64,000 bases of DNA, taken from NCBI RefSeq assembly GCF_963169125.1, contig NC_084801.1:78557696-78621695 (forward strand), in the 5' to 3' direction. Source of the stretch: Humulus lupulus (lineage: Eukaryota; Streptophyta; Magnoliopsida; Rosales; Cannabaceae). Made by a program: the position numbers and the translations under genes. This document shows, piece by piece, positions 43,417 to 54,829 of this stretch (positions are counted from its first letter, which is position 1; every line of letters starts with the position of its first letter). The notes under the pieces were generated by a model. That model saw nothing but the letters and a program-made list of their open reading frames with translations. It searched no databases and was not told where the DNA came from.

Positions 43417-45611
43417 TGTAACGACCCGAATTTGCTAATCGGGCTTAGGGCCTTGATTAGCGTGCCTGGAGGGCAATAAATGATTTAATATGCTTATATG
43501 TGGATTTATGTGAATATATGATAATGATGCATGTTTAGTTGAGTTAATAGTGCATGTGGGCCCCGTCTGGATATTAGGGGCATAAATGTGATAAATGCGA
43601 TATATATGTGATATGTCTGTACAGCACGGTCCGAGACAGTCCTGGGGAGCAGTTAGTCAGAAAGTCACAACAGGGTTGAGATTTGGACTCGGGGTGAGTC
43701 GAGGGGTAATTTGGGTACTAGGTGTACTATGGGATTATCGGGAAATGAAAATAAATATTTGGAGATATATTTAAGGATAGAATGTCTAGGAGGGAATATT
43801 GGGGAAATTTACCATTTTTCCCTCGGGGACGTTTGGGTACCCCGAGCCATGAGGTAACCCTTTAGACTTAAGTTAAGTAAAGTAAAAAGGAAGAATCACT
43901 TAGAAACTTTGGGAAATCGACGTATACTTCTCCATTCAGCTAAGGATAGCTTCTCACCACTCTTTTCTTCTCTACTCCTTCTCTAAGGCATATCAAAGGG
44001 AAATTCTGGTGTAAGCTAGCTTAAGCAAGGAATTGGGCTGAGAAAACTTAGGAGCTTTAAGCTTGAGGAGTGTGGAACAAACACAGGGACTAAGCTCTGC
44101 AAGGTAAGCTCTAATTATTAAGGTTATGTTGAGAATTGTTGCTGGTTTGTAAGAGTTTGCATGTTGATTAAGTTTGATCTGTCTTAAGTGTTTTAGCTGA
44201 GTTTTGGAGCACATTCTGTTGGGTTTTGATGTTGGTATTGAGCTGGAATGTATGTGTTAAATATCTAGGTTTGTTAGATAAGTTTTGAGTGAGTTAGCTT
44301 GAGGAAAATTCAGGGAAGGTGGTGGAAATTCTGGGTTTGGAGGTGAGGGCCGCGACCCTAGGAGGGTCGCGCCGTGGCCTGTGTGCGCACTCGGCCGAGT
44401 GTGGCCGAGGAGTTTATGCGCGCGGCGGCGCTTGGTGTGCGCGCCGTGGCCCATGTGTGTTGTAGGGGTGTGTTAGCCTCTGTTTTGAGGCTAGTCGCGA
44501 CTCTTGAGGGTGGGGCCATAGCTCTTAGTGCTAGTCTACATTTTTAAGGGTGTTTAGGCTTGGGAATTCAATGGTTAAGGCTCGGGATGGATTTTATCAT
44601 CCGGATTGATAGAATTCAAGGTCCTGGAGGTTAGAGTTGTGTCTCAAAGTTATTTATTGGATTAGAACTTGATGGATGGATGTTGTTAATGTGTTGTGAA
44701 TAGGGTTTAAGAGAGGCTAAAGTTTGTGGACTGTGCTCGGGACATCGATGGTCGGAGAGCTCGGGACACAGGTAAGAAAACCCTTGTTCCCATAGAGCTT
44801 GTATACAGGGCTGAGCCCAATGTGTGTGAACTATGGGGCGTAGCCCTTTAACTGAACTTTCTAGAATTCTATATTTTCTTGCAATGCTATGAATGTTATT
44901 ATGTGAATGTTCGACAAGAGCCGGGAACGGTTTAGGCCGAGAGCGGCAGGGGCCGGGAACGCAGAAGGGCCGGAAACGGTGTCAGGCACGTTGAGTGCAA
45001 GGCCGAGTACGGCAAAGGGCCGGGAGCAGCGTTGAGCACGTGGAGTGCGAGTTGCCAGGGCGAGTCCCTAAAAGGATACCTGGAATATCCTCACGGTGTG
45101 GTCCGCGAACCCAGGGCTTGGTAAACGCTTGGGACGGCTAAGCCGTATGTGTTTAGCCCATTGGTGGCCTGTTTATATGCTTGATATATGTGTTGCATAT
45201 GCTATTTGTTTGTGGGTTTTCTTGCTGGGCTCCGGCTCACAGATGCTCTGTGGTGCAGGTAAGGGTAAAGAGAAGGTCAACTAACCATGAGTGTAGCAGG
45301 CGTGAGGCGGCGTGTAAATGTTTGGCCAACCTGGCTGCCATAGCCAGAGGATTTTGGGAGATGCTTGTAAATAAACCTAGATTTTTTCGTTTAGTTGACT
45401 TAGTTCAGCTTATATGTTGTAAATGTTTCTAAACTGTATTTTGGGATCCCAAGTGTAAAACTTTTATGATTTTCTATGGAAATTATTATTTCTAAAGTTT
45501 TTCCTCTGTTTATAGCTTAATTACACTATTTGACCTAAAACCTCGATTAGCGAGTTGAAAGCACGTTTTTAAACTCACTTAGTAACGACTCTGAGGAAGT
45601 AGGGCGTTACA
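43417..45611 (+). repeat. Element C 3' LTR
   Basis: This is the partner of 36349-38531 and ends ...GGGCGTTACA. It differs by scattered substitutions and by about 12 extra bases near 44461-44472. It has the same GC-rich block (44345-44530), 'gccgggaacgg' minisatellite (44920-45040) and palindrome as the 5' copy. Confidence 0.92.
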
Positions 45612-45616
45612 ATATT

Positions 45617-45929
45617 ACTCACTACTTTCATAGTAGCTGATTGTCCTTTAGCATACAATGCTGTAATTCAGAGACCAATTCTAGTCGTCCTACGGGCCAT
45701 CACTTCAATATGGCACCTTGCCATGAAATTTGTGACAGACGCAGGGGTAGGATGCGTATTGGGAAATTAGCGAGAAGCAAGGGAGTGCTACAATGCCTCG
45801 ATCACCAAGGCAAAGAAGGGTGTATCGAGAGATGTTCCCAGAAAAGAGTTGCAAGTGGCAATTGTTGCTCAGGCCCACTCAGGTGATAATGTCACCAAAT
45901 AGAGCATTGCCCAAAGTGAGGATCGTGGG
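45617..45929 (+). pseudogene. Tat element protease C-terminal part and linker
   Basis: This continues the protease across the element C insertion: DCPLAYNAVIQRPILVVLRAITSIWHLAMKF. Stops lie at about 45768 and 45899. It joins the RT-linker reading frame at 45930. Confidence 0.78.
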
Positions 45930-46980
45930 TTGGTTCCTCGCTTTGGGGATTTTGAGGAAGAAATAGGACCCATCGAGGACCTTGAAGAGGTCCAACTCGA
46001 TAAAGAAAATCCGACCAGGGTTGTGAAAGTCGGTAAAAACTTAGAGACAACAACAAAACAAGCACTGGTGGAGTTTTTAAGGAGGAACCAGGAAGTCTTT
46101 GCCTGGTCGCACAAAGACATGGTCGGAATAGACCCTGCAGTCATCAGCCATGTCCTGAACATCGACAAGAGTTTTCCACCAGTGCAACAGAAAAGAAGGC
46201 TGCTTGACAGAGATAGATCAAAGGCCTCAAAAGAAGAAGTTGAAAAGCTGAAGGAGAATGGATTCATCAGGGTGGAATTTTATCCATCGTGGGTCTCCAA
46301 TCTCGTGCTAGTTCCCAAGCCAAATGGAAAGTGGCGCACGTGTGTGGATTTCATAGACCTTAATAAAGCCTGCCCCAAAGATTGTTTCCCACTCCCAATA
46401 ATCGACCAGCTGGTCGATGCCATTGCAGGGCATGAGATTATCTCATTCATGGATGCATACTTCGGGTGTAATAAGATTAGTATGCATCCCCCTGATGAGG
46501 ATCACACTAGCTTTCAGACTGATACAGGGCTTTACTGTTACAAAGTAATGCCTTTCGGTTTGAAAAACGCTGGTGCGTTACCAGCGACTAGTCAACCACA
46601 TGTTTAAAGAACTAATCGGCACAATCATGGAGGTCTACATCGACGAAATGCTGGTCAAGTCAAAGAAAGAAGAAGGGCATATAAAGGATTTGCAGGAGTG
46701 CTTCAACGTCCTGAACAAATATCAGATGAAGTTGAATCCCCTTAAATGCTCCTTCGGAGTAGGATCAGGGAAGTTCTTGGGATTTATAGTTAACTCAAGA
46801 GGAATTGAAGCCAATCCATAGAAAATTAAAGCCCTGATTGATATGAAATCGCCAGCAAAGATTAAGGACGTTCAACGTTTAACCGGAAGAATTTGTGCTC
46901 TCAGTAGATTCATTTCGAAGTCAACAGATAAGTGCGTTCCATTTTTTAATCTACTTAGAGGCAACAAAAAGTTTGAATGG
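45930..46980 (+). pseudogene. Tat element reverse transcriptase
   Basis: Motifs in order: EVFAWSHKDMVGIDPAVISH, KLKENGFIRV, VLVPKPNGKWRTCVDFIDLN, CFPLPIIDQLVD and KVMPFGLKNAGA. A small frame change near 46570-46580 separates the second part (VYIDEMLVKS, LNPLKCSFGV, KFLGFIVNSRGIEANP). The catalytic YIDD reads YIDE (GAA at 46645-46647), so a metal-binding Asp is lost. A TAG at 46819-46821 follows. Confidence 0.88.
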
Positions 46981-47745
46981 ACGGAGGAGTGCGAGCAGGC
47001 TTTTCAATCATTGAAAACTCATATGGCGCAACCACCGGTCCTATCGAAACCGATTGATAAGGAAACTTTGTTCATCTACCTGGCGATCATGGAATATGCT
47101 GCTAGTGATGTTTTGGTAAGGGAGGAAGAAGGCGTGCAGAAGGCTGTTTATTATGTAAGCAAGAGGCTAATTGGAGTGGAGCTGCGGTACCCACCTATTG
47201 AAAAGTTATCCTATTGCTTAATTTTGGCCTCCAGGAAGCTGTGGCCTTACTTTCAAGCTCACCCAATCGCGATTTTGACCGACCAGCCTCTATGGCAAGT
47301 CCTGCAAAAACCAGAGGCTGCGGGTAGATTGTTAAAATGGGCAGTCGAATTTGGGCAGTTCGATATATTTTACTTGCCGCGAGTAGTGATAAAAGGGCAA
47401 GCCCTGGCTGACTTCATTGCAGAGTTCACTGAACTTACAGATAGCGAGCAGACTGAAGAGCCTAATGAGTCGGAGTCTCAAAACCAAGCTCCTTCGTGGA
47501 AATTATTTATAGATGGTTCTTCTAACGAGTGCCACGCTGGAGCAAGAGTGATATTGATAACGCCGGAAGGGCATCGATTTCACTGCACAATCAGGTTTGA
47601 CTTCACTGCTTCTAACAACGAGGCTGAGTATGAAGCATTACTCGCTAGGTTGCGCTTAGCCAGGGACATGAATATAAAGGTGCTCGAAATCTACAGTGAT
47701 TCTCAGCTGGTGGTGAATGAAGTCATGGGAGAATACCAGGCATGA
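46981..47745 (+). pseudogene. Tat element RNase H plus second (archaeal-type) RNase H
   Basis: One open frame (46843-47745) spans the end of the RT, the RNase H (YYVSKRLIGVELRYPPIEKL, LWPYFQAHPIAILTDQPL, LKWAVEFGQFDI, GQALADFIAEF) and then, after an acidic linker, an added RNase H (WKLFIDGSSNECHAGARV, ASNNEAEYEALLARL, IYSDSQLVVNEV). The doubled RNase H is a hallmark of the Tat lineage. The frame ends early at 47743-47745, where the family usually continues. Confidence 0.88.
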
Positions 47746-49060
47746 GGTTTAAAGATGGTTGCCTATTTGAAAAAAAAAAGATCTATTGGTTCAGTTCGAC
47801 AAATACACCCTTTAGCAAGTACCTCGCGACCGAAATTCCAATGCTAATGCTTTGGCCAAGTTAGCAAGTGCGAAGGATGCTGATACTCTGAATATAGTAT
47901 CAGTTGAGCGACTGTCTATGCCAAGCATCCTTTGCAGAGGAGACCACTATGGTGATCCGGATGGCGGATACATGGATGGCACCATATATAGAGTATCTGA
48001 TGCAAGGCGTGTTACCAACGGACAGAAACAAAGCTAGGACCCTTCAGCGGCAAGCTGCTAGGTATATCCTGGTCGATGGAATCTTGTAACGAAGGGGATA
48101 CTCAATGCCACTCCTCAGATGTATTTCAAAAGAGAAGGCCAAAGAATTGATGAAAGAGGGCTTTTGTGGAGACCACCCTGGGGGGTAAAGTTTGTCGAAA
48201 AAGATCCTGAGGCAAGGGTACTTCTTGCCAACAATGAATGAAGACTCAATGGATTTTGTAAGGAGGTGCGACAAGTGCCAGAGGTTCTCCAAAATCCCAT
48301 GAGCAGCCCCTAATGAGCTTAAACAGATGCAAAGTTTGTGGTCGTTTGCAGTTTGGGGCATAGATCTAATCGGATCTTTGCCCAGAGGAAAGGGCAGCGT
48401 CAAGTATGTTGTGGTTGCCGTCGACTACTTCACTAAATGGGTCGAAGCCGAGCCGCTCGCAACCATAATGACCAAGAAGGTGCTGGATTTCGTGATCAAA
48501 AACATCGTTTGTCGCTATGGATTGCCAAGGAAAATCGTCTCGGATAACAACACCCAGTTTGATAGTGATTTATTCACAGACTTTTGCGAATGGCATGGTA
48601 TTATCAAGAGATTTTCTTCAGTCGCTCATCCCCAAGCAAATGGACAAGTCAAAGCAGTCAACAAAATGCTAAATGATACACTGAAGAAAAGACTGGAAGA
48701 AGCTAAGGGGCATGCCAGAGCAATTGCCTGAAGTCCTTTGGTCGTATAGAACTTCCCACCGAATAGAAACAAGCCATACTCCATTCTCTTTATTTTATGG
48801 GTATGAGGCTATGTTGCCTGTTGAGTTAGATTCGCCTTCGCATCGCAAAATAACGTACGATCAAGGTTCGAACAGCCAACTACTGATGGAATCCCTAGAC
48901 TTGGTCGATGAGAAGCGTGAGCAAGCCCAACTCCGAGTAGCTGTGTACCAGCAAAAAGTCGCCCGATATTTCAATTCTAAAGGGCGAGAAAGGAAATTCA
49001 ATGTCGGAGATCTCATACTTCGAAGAGTTTCCTAAACACCCGCGACCAAGCTGCTGGAGT
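47746..49060 (+). pseudogene. Tat element integrase
   Basis: After a broken linker (47746-48320, zinc-binding part in mixed frames, RRCDKCQRF near 48262-48288) the core reads WGIDLIGSLPRGKG, VAVDYFTKWVEAEPL and SDNNTQFDS. It then reads NGQVKAVN, where the family has NGQVEAVN: the catalytic Glu codon is AAA at 48651-48653. The C-terminal part (48712-49035, LPEVLWSYRTSHR, FNVGDLILRRV) lies in a second frame. It is inactive on two counts. Confidence 0.87.
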
Positions 49061-49908
49061 ACTCGGCCCTAATTGGGAAGGGCCTTACTAGATTGAAGAA
49101 GTCCTCCATCCAGGCACCTACAAACTTGCTCGCTTAAATGGAGATCTCATTCCTCACTATTGGAATGGAGAACACCTACGCAAGTACTATCAATGAACAA
49201 TCCTTCTTAAAGGATTGGCTTGTATTAATTTTACTTTTTACAAGTTATGAAAAAGGGTTGGCCATTTTATGTGACTAATCGCTTATAAGTGTAAGATCTT
49301 TTTGATCACTTGTACAGACACGTTTTGTCCATTTATTACGAGAAATATAAGGGACTGTGCGCAGCTAGTCATTCTTGCCAATTATTGTATTTGCTCATTA
49401 AGTGTGTTGTTTTGCTATATTACAATTTTAATTATTTTTCTCCGAGTAGTATTGTTCGAACAGGTTTTGGTCAAGGCAAGTGACCAAGGACCTAAAGCTC
49501 CTCGATCACTTAGGAGGCACATAAGGTGTCTAGTAAGCAAAGCATATCGAAAGGTATGTAAACACATGAGCAAAATAAGTGAAAGCATGCTAGGGTACTT
49601 AGAGTATTTTTCAAAATTTTGTATTTTGTTAAATCAAACCAAAGTACTATGCTAAGTTTGGTCATGCAAACATATGTTATAATAAGATGCAAATATATTA
49701 TAATATCAAAATGGATCCTTTTACACTGTGAGCAGTTGCTGCTCGGATGTAATTGTTCAATTAAAAGTAAAAGCTGCCCATGCAGCAATAAATATTCAAC
49801 TAGAAAATAAAAGTGTCTTTAAATCACGAACCGTAGGCCGTGTACTTAAAAGATTAAAGAGAAAGAAAAATAGTAGACTAAGAGGCTGAAGGATCTTGGG
49901 GGGGTGCC
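49061..49908 (+). other. Tat element region between integrase and antisense gene
   Basis: The first part is the integrase tail (blocks like LGPNWEGPY and VLHPGTYKLARLNGDLI near 49060-49150). After about 49200 the DNA is non-coding and AT-rich. It is probably the 3' UTR of the sense transcript, overlapping the end of the antisense transcript. Open frames here have no domain support. Confidence 0.55.
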
Positions 49909-52249
49909 CTAGTCGACGATAGTTGTAGCTTCATTGTCTGCCCTGTCCACGCCAGTGGCCAAGGAGATTTCGGGCGAGGCAGGTACCCTTGCTCTCTCTT
50001 CTTCCGCCAGTCGAGCAATGCAGCGGGCTATCTCAACATGCCTTGTGTGCTCGGGAAGATAGCTGAAATTAGCCTCTTGGTTGTGTTTCCAGAAGTCATA
50101 GAAACACTTAACCGTGGCGTTCTTGTACCTTTCCAAATTGCTGGCGTTAGCTTTTTCAAGCTTCTCTATCCGACCCTCCAATGTTACGATCTCCTGTCTG
50201 CTCGCAGTCAAGTACTCCTCGAGCTTTTTAGCCTCGTGGTAGTTGATGCGGTTAGACTCATTGAACTTGTCTCTTTGCTCAATGGCCTTATCTAGAGCAA
50301 CCTGCTTCTCCCTTAACTCCTTAGCCAGTTTGTTCTTCTCCTCCAGCACTGCCTCAAGCTGTTCAGTGTATTTTGCTTCGGTAGCTTTGAGTTCTTCAGC
50401 GTGCCATTGCTCCGAAGCCCTAGACTGCTCGGTGATAGCACCCGAGCGGAGCCGGCCGGCAATAAGGGTCAGCATTGCCTGTAATTAGAGCGAAAGTGAA
50501 ACTGATTGTAGAGTATAAAAGGGCTGTCTCCACAGAAAAAGATAACTTACATTGACAAACTCATTTAATGCGCGGGTAAAGATCTGGTCGATGTCCATCG
50601 TCTCTGTCACAGCCATCGCCTCTCGGCATCATTCGTGCTTCAAAATTTTGGCCACCCTGTCTTTGACCAATGTTAAGGTAGGACTCGATATGTTGCCCCC
50701 TGTGGAAGCAGGAGCAGCCTCCTGAGTTTGGTTTGTTGGGGCCGGTGGAGAAGGTGTCGACCCGACAAGAGCAGGAGGAGTTTGCTGCTCAAGAGGAGAA
50801 GGAGGTGGTCTTACATTTGTTGAAGGTCCGTCTGCCGGAGGGTCTGTAGTACGGGTTTTCTTGGCCGGAGGCGATTTACTGCTTTCCCCGGGATGCTGCT
50901 CGCTCATTTTATTCTTGCTCGAGGGAGCTTGAGGAGCCTCGAGGGCACTGTATATGTCGAACACATTCTCGGAGTCCATGTCTATAAGAAAACCAAATAC
51001 ACGAACAGTGAGATAGTATAAACGATTGAGTATGTTATGTCGGGAAAAGAAACAAAGAAAATTGTAAGTGAAATACCCGAGCTATCATTACTGGTCGCTA
51101 CATTATATACTCTACTAGTGTTACACTCACTCTTTGGCACGAAGAAGTTTGAATCTAAATTGGGAGCGTACTTAAAATTGTCGTCCCCGTCAAACAAGTG
51201 ACAGGGAATTGGCAAACTATCCATGAGTGAGAGATCAATACCGTTTTGATCCGAAGATTCGTCGAGGGGCTTGAGAGGTTCGGTAGCTTTCTTTTTTCCC
51301 TTTCCCATTGGGGCGGGGGGAGCAGCAGCCCGCAGGGTGCTAGAGGGTTCCCTAATTTTCACTCTAGTTGCCCTCCTTAGAGGGGGTTGTGACACGTTTG
51401 GGTGCTGCTTGGGAACCTCTCCACCAGTGGCAGTTCTCGTTGTTGACTCCCTCACATCCTGGTGAGGGGCCAAAAGGCCGACCAATCTCAGATTGGCCTC
51501 AGTGACTAGCTGTTTGATACTTTTCTCTATGTCGGTCATGATGGCCAGGAGGGCTAATCGATCTCCATGTCTGGAGTAGGGTCTGGTCGTAACCACGGGC
51601 CTGAAATGCACTAAATTTCAAAGGGAAATACAACAAAAAATTGAAGAAAGATAAACGACCAGTGGTACAAAGACTTTACCTCCTTGTGTGAAGGCCAAGT
51701 TGTTCGCGACCAAGTCAGTGGTTAGAAAGTACTCCAGATGGTACTTCCCCATGTTCGAGATATAAGTGGTGTCAGTCAGGAAAGTGCGACCTATTTCCTG
51801 GTGACAAAAGTGGAAAAACCCTGTGTTTTCCTGGTTGGGGTTAGATTTTAGGTCGAACAGGTAGTTGACCTCATGTGGCGTGGGCACGGGCCATTTCTTA
51901 TGGCTATAGACGATATAGAGTGTAGCAAGCATTCTATATCTGTTGGGAGTTATTTGAAAAGAGGCTGAGCGCGAGTTTGAATGTTAGGGTCAGGGATATT
52001 TCTTTCCCGACCACTGGTCGAGGGAATTCCAGCCTGAGGAGCAGGCTGATTTGAAGGGTTGGAAGGTTTTTTTTTCTGGGCAGTGGATTTTACTCTACCC
52101 ATGGCTGGAAGGTTTGACTGAGGTCTATTGGGTGGGGTTCGAGAAAAAGGAATTTCTGGTATCAACAGTGACGGTTGCTCCTCGTCTTCAAGTAATTGGG
52201 CAAGAAAGTCATCGTCGATAGGCCTTTTACCTCCCCACGGATCTTGCAT
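49909..52249 (-). pseudogene. Antisense spliced gene of the Tat element, nearly intact
   Basis: Exons on the minus strand: 52249-51680, 51610-51077, 50981-50551 and 50478-49909. All three introns have GT..AG ends and preserve the frame (phases 1, 1, 0). The product would be about 700 aa: a Pro-rich N-terminus, a block with KWPVPTPHEVNYLFDLKSN and NMGKYHLEYFLTTDLVANNL, a Ser/Pro/Lys-rich middle, and a C-terminal coiled coil rich in Glu/Lys (50400-50100, KNKLAKELREKQVALDKAIE). Two lesions: a 1-base frameshift near 51960 and a TGA at about 50626-50628. Antisense ORFs in this position are known from Tat elements such as Grande; their function is unknown. The sequence resembles proteins often annotated as hypothetical in plant genomes. 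Confidence 0.75.
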
Positions 52250-52900
52250 GAAAAGCTGCGAACAGAGAAAAGAAAAGTGAGAACGTAAAGCCTAAAATTC
52301 TGTGTCGAGAGTTAAAATAACGTTGCTCGCATATAAAAGTTAAACTTTTATACGGCCAGCAACATTCTAGCAAAAACACTAAGTTTTATACGAGCAGTTT
52401 GAAAAGCGAAAGTAAAAAGTTTTTCGGGAAAAAAGATTTTTCGACTCCGAAGGGGCAGGAAAAACCCAGTTTTTCAACTAGCCTAAAAATCAAATTTTTA
52501 GTTTGATTTTACGCCTTAAATCTACAATCTCGACTACCAAATTGGCTCCTAACTCCTACGAAATGTTACTTCACTACCCTATCAAACATCTATTAATATA
52601 CACACAATCCCCATAACAGTTTCAGCCCATAACATGCAAAGGTTCAGAGATAAAAATAAGTATGAAACAATTTTGCATGGCAACTCAAATGACTAAGAAG
52701 TTCGTGAAACTTACTTAGATGAAGAACAAAGTCTGAACACGAAAGCTTTCGAGCATCTGGATGTGAGTTCCTGGGAATTTCTGGGCTTTGAAGACGGAAG
52801 TTCTTGGAGAGGAGATGGCAAGTGAAAAAGTAAAAAGTAAAAATGTGGATTTGGTGTATTACTTATAGTGACTGGGACACGGTAGAAGAAGTAATCATGA
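52250..52900 (-). promoter_or_regulatory. Promoter and 5' UTR intron of the antisense gene
   Basis: On the minus strand a TATAA box (plus TTATA, 52863-52867) is followed after about 30 bp by a pyrimidine-rich leader, a GTAAGT splice donor at 52714 and an acceptor TTCGCAG at 52262-52256, six bases before the ATG at 52249. The implied 5' UTR intron is about 460 bp. Everything here is inferred from motifs. Confidence 0.55.
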
Positions 52901-53085
52901 TTTACCTTTATCAAAGCACGGGGAAGTGTAATAGCCACCAGACAAGTTATTGGGAAACCGAAAAGACTTGAATGGACATGATTGATCACTATTTTCAAGA
53001 AAGCATGGGTGGCTCCAACAGATTTCGTGGGGTATTCGAAGGGTCAGTTTCCTAAGTTTGCTTATTGCTGGTTGCAATAAATAAA

Positions 53086-53098
53086 CTTGGGGGGCAAA
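53086..53098 (+). promoter_or_regulatory. Tat element polypurine tract
   Basis: The purine-rich run TTGGGGGGCAAA lies immediately 5' of the 3' LTR start TGTTTACCC at 53099. Confidence 0.7.
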
Positions 53099-53688
53099 TG
53101 TTTACCCAAAAAACGATTGCTGATGACGTGGCAGGGATTTCTCCCACGTGGTTGACACGTGGCGGAAGTGTTGATCACTTCGTCAGGCTTAATTATTAGA
53201 TACAACCAGTCTGGTCGTATAGTTTGTTTTATTTACTTCTAAAGTTGCAATCTTATAATAATTGCATTGACTATTTCCTCATTATTACCTTGATACGCGG
53301 TTATTAAGGAAAGATATGGCCCGTTGGCCCATGTAACCTTCCTTGAGCCTATAAATATTCATGAAATAGCTCAAGGAAGAGACTTTTGATCCTGGAATAT
53401 CTTGGTGAAGATAGAGAAAGAAAGAGAGCTACAGTGCAATTATCCATCGTTTCATTGTATTTCTTCAAAGGTTTGTGAAACTCAAGAACCCTAGTTCTTT
53501 GATCACGACTTTGAGATTTAATATTAATAATAGCACTAAGTGGACATAGGTCATTACCATTCTTTGGGGCCGAACCACTATAAATCCTTGGTATTTTCTT
53601 CTTTTCAATTGTATTATCTTTCTTAATTGTCGTTTTATCTTTTATCGTACATTTGACTCTGTGTCGTTGGCCAAATCAAGGGTCAACA
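53099..53688 (+). repeat. Tat element 3' LTR
   Basis: Starts TGTTTACCC and ends GGTCAACA, with intact TG/CA ends. It shares the ACGT-core cluster (TGACGTGG and two CACGTG, 53120-53165), TATAAATA (53350-53357) and most of its sequence with 33337-33947. The TSD CTATC follows. Confidence 0.9.
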
Positions 53689-53693
53689 CTATC

Positions 53694-54100
53694 TTTCAAA
53701 TAGCATCATCTAAACCTCATTTTCTCTATTTTACATCATATATTTACATTATACCATACAACAATTTCTCTATATTTTCTTTACATCATTTTAATATTAT
53801 ATCATTAAATAATTTTATTAATTCAAATAATAAAAAAGAATAGATAAAAAGTAAAAAAATGATAAAATATTAATTAATTTGGAGAGAGAAAGAGGGAAAA
53901 GTGTATAAAAACATTAAGAAAATGTTTAAAGATGCTTTATACTATGTTCTACATGTAAAGCAAAAGTGATGTAAAATGAGAGTTATGTGAAATGAAGAAT
54001 GGGTTTAAACCATCAGTTGGAAACATTTTCAGTCCTGGATTCTTCAAATTTTGAAGACAATGTTATTTTAAAGCATCTGTTGGGGATGCTCTAAGTTATA
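53694..54100. repeat. AT-rich stretch, possible PIF/Harbinger-like MITE
   Basis: The right end (about 54073-54093, 'ctgttggggatgctctaag') is the reverse complement of a GAGCATCCCCAACAG-type terminus common in plant MITEs. The left side has only a weak match ('agcatcatctaaacc', 53701-53716). The interior is AT-rich and non-coding. The assignment is tentative. Confidence 0.35.
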
Positions 54101-54829
54101 TGATACCATATCTAAGGCTATGTTTTTTTTTATGAGGTATCAAAGGCTGTGTTTGAATGGATACGAACGAAAGATGGTTTCATTAACAAGTATGTTGTTT
54201 GATATTAAAAGGAAAATTGCAGGATAAGGAGTTTTTTTTTTTTTTTCAAAAAATAGTATACCATAATTTATAATGGTTAATTATATAAATAATTTAATTT
54301 CGGATGGGAAATTTTACTTTCTACACATAATAGACTCTCTTAAATCAAAACTATGCTATCATCTGTATATATTTCATAAAAACTATGATATCATATGTAT
54401 ATATTACATATTCATGCTAATATTTTATTTTTTTCTAGAAATGGCCCTGCCATTCTTTTTTCCTACATTCTCTCTAACAATGAATGGTCTTCCATTTCTC
54501 TCTCCCTCCCACTTTCACTATTTCTCTCTCTTAATCTCACTCCCAAAATCCTATCCTCCAAGCACTAACCACACCTTACCTCCATAGCACCCTACCTATA
54601 CCCCGAATCACCATTGAAGTATGACCACGAAGCACCACCATTTAAGGTTAGCATTTTTTTTTACATTTTTTTAATTATTTTCTAGTATTCTTTAATGATT
54701 CAAATCTGAAACAAAGGAAAGTTTTAGTTAAAACACGACTAAATACTATATTTCGAAGAGTTCTGGGCATAATTTTTGGGTTTTTTTTTGTAATTTTTTT
54801 TTCAAATCTGAAACTTTGACATATGTAGA
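54101..54829. other. AT-rich intergenic DNA, no gene seen
   Basis: T-rich runs (54228-54247, 54781-54801) and a CT-rich block (54480-54545) are present. The reading frames at 54273-54587 and 54675-55112 show no domain; the second overlaps the fold-back repeat described next. Confidence 0.55.

Larger units (their letters stand above)
36349..45611 (+). mobile_element. Tekay-like chromovirus element C, complete with both LTRs
   Basis: Nested within the Tat protease. The LTRs are 2,183 bp (36349-38531) and 2,195 bp (43417-45611), alike apart from a few percent of scattered changes. The TSD is ACATT (36344-36348) and ATATT (45612-45616), one C-to-T difference. Joining the flanks restores the Tat frame (Arg-Thr-Leu-Leu). 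It has an initiator-Met primer site, gag, protease, RT, RNase H, integrase with a chromodomain, and a polypurine tract. The polyprotein has at least seven stops or frameshifts. Confidence 0.93.
33337..53688 (+). mobile_element. Tat-lineage Ty3/gypsy element with two nested insertions and an antisense gene
   Basis: LTRs at 33337-33947 and 53099-53688 are flanked by the perfect 5-bp TSD CTATC (33332-33336 and 53689-53693). The gene order gag, protease, RT, RNase H, second RNase H, integrase is diagnostic of the Tat lineage. Its own length is about 10.6 kb once the hAT-type MITE and the Tekay-like element C are removed. It has mutations in the protease, RT and integrase active sites plus stops, so it is not autonomous. 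A 3.9-kb stretch between integrase and the 3' LTR carries a gene on the opposite strand. Confidence 0.92.

Noticed and set aside
52711..52998. 95-codon minus-strand frame upstream of the antisense gene
   Set aside because: It overlaps the predicted TATA box and untranslated leader, shows no similarity to the antisense protein and does not join it in frame.
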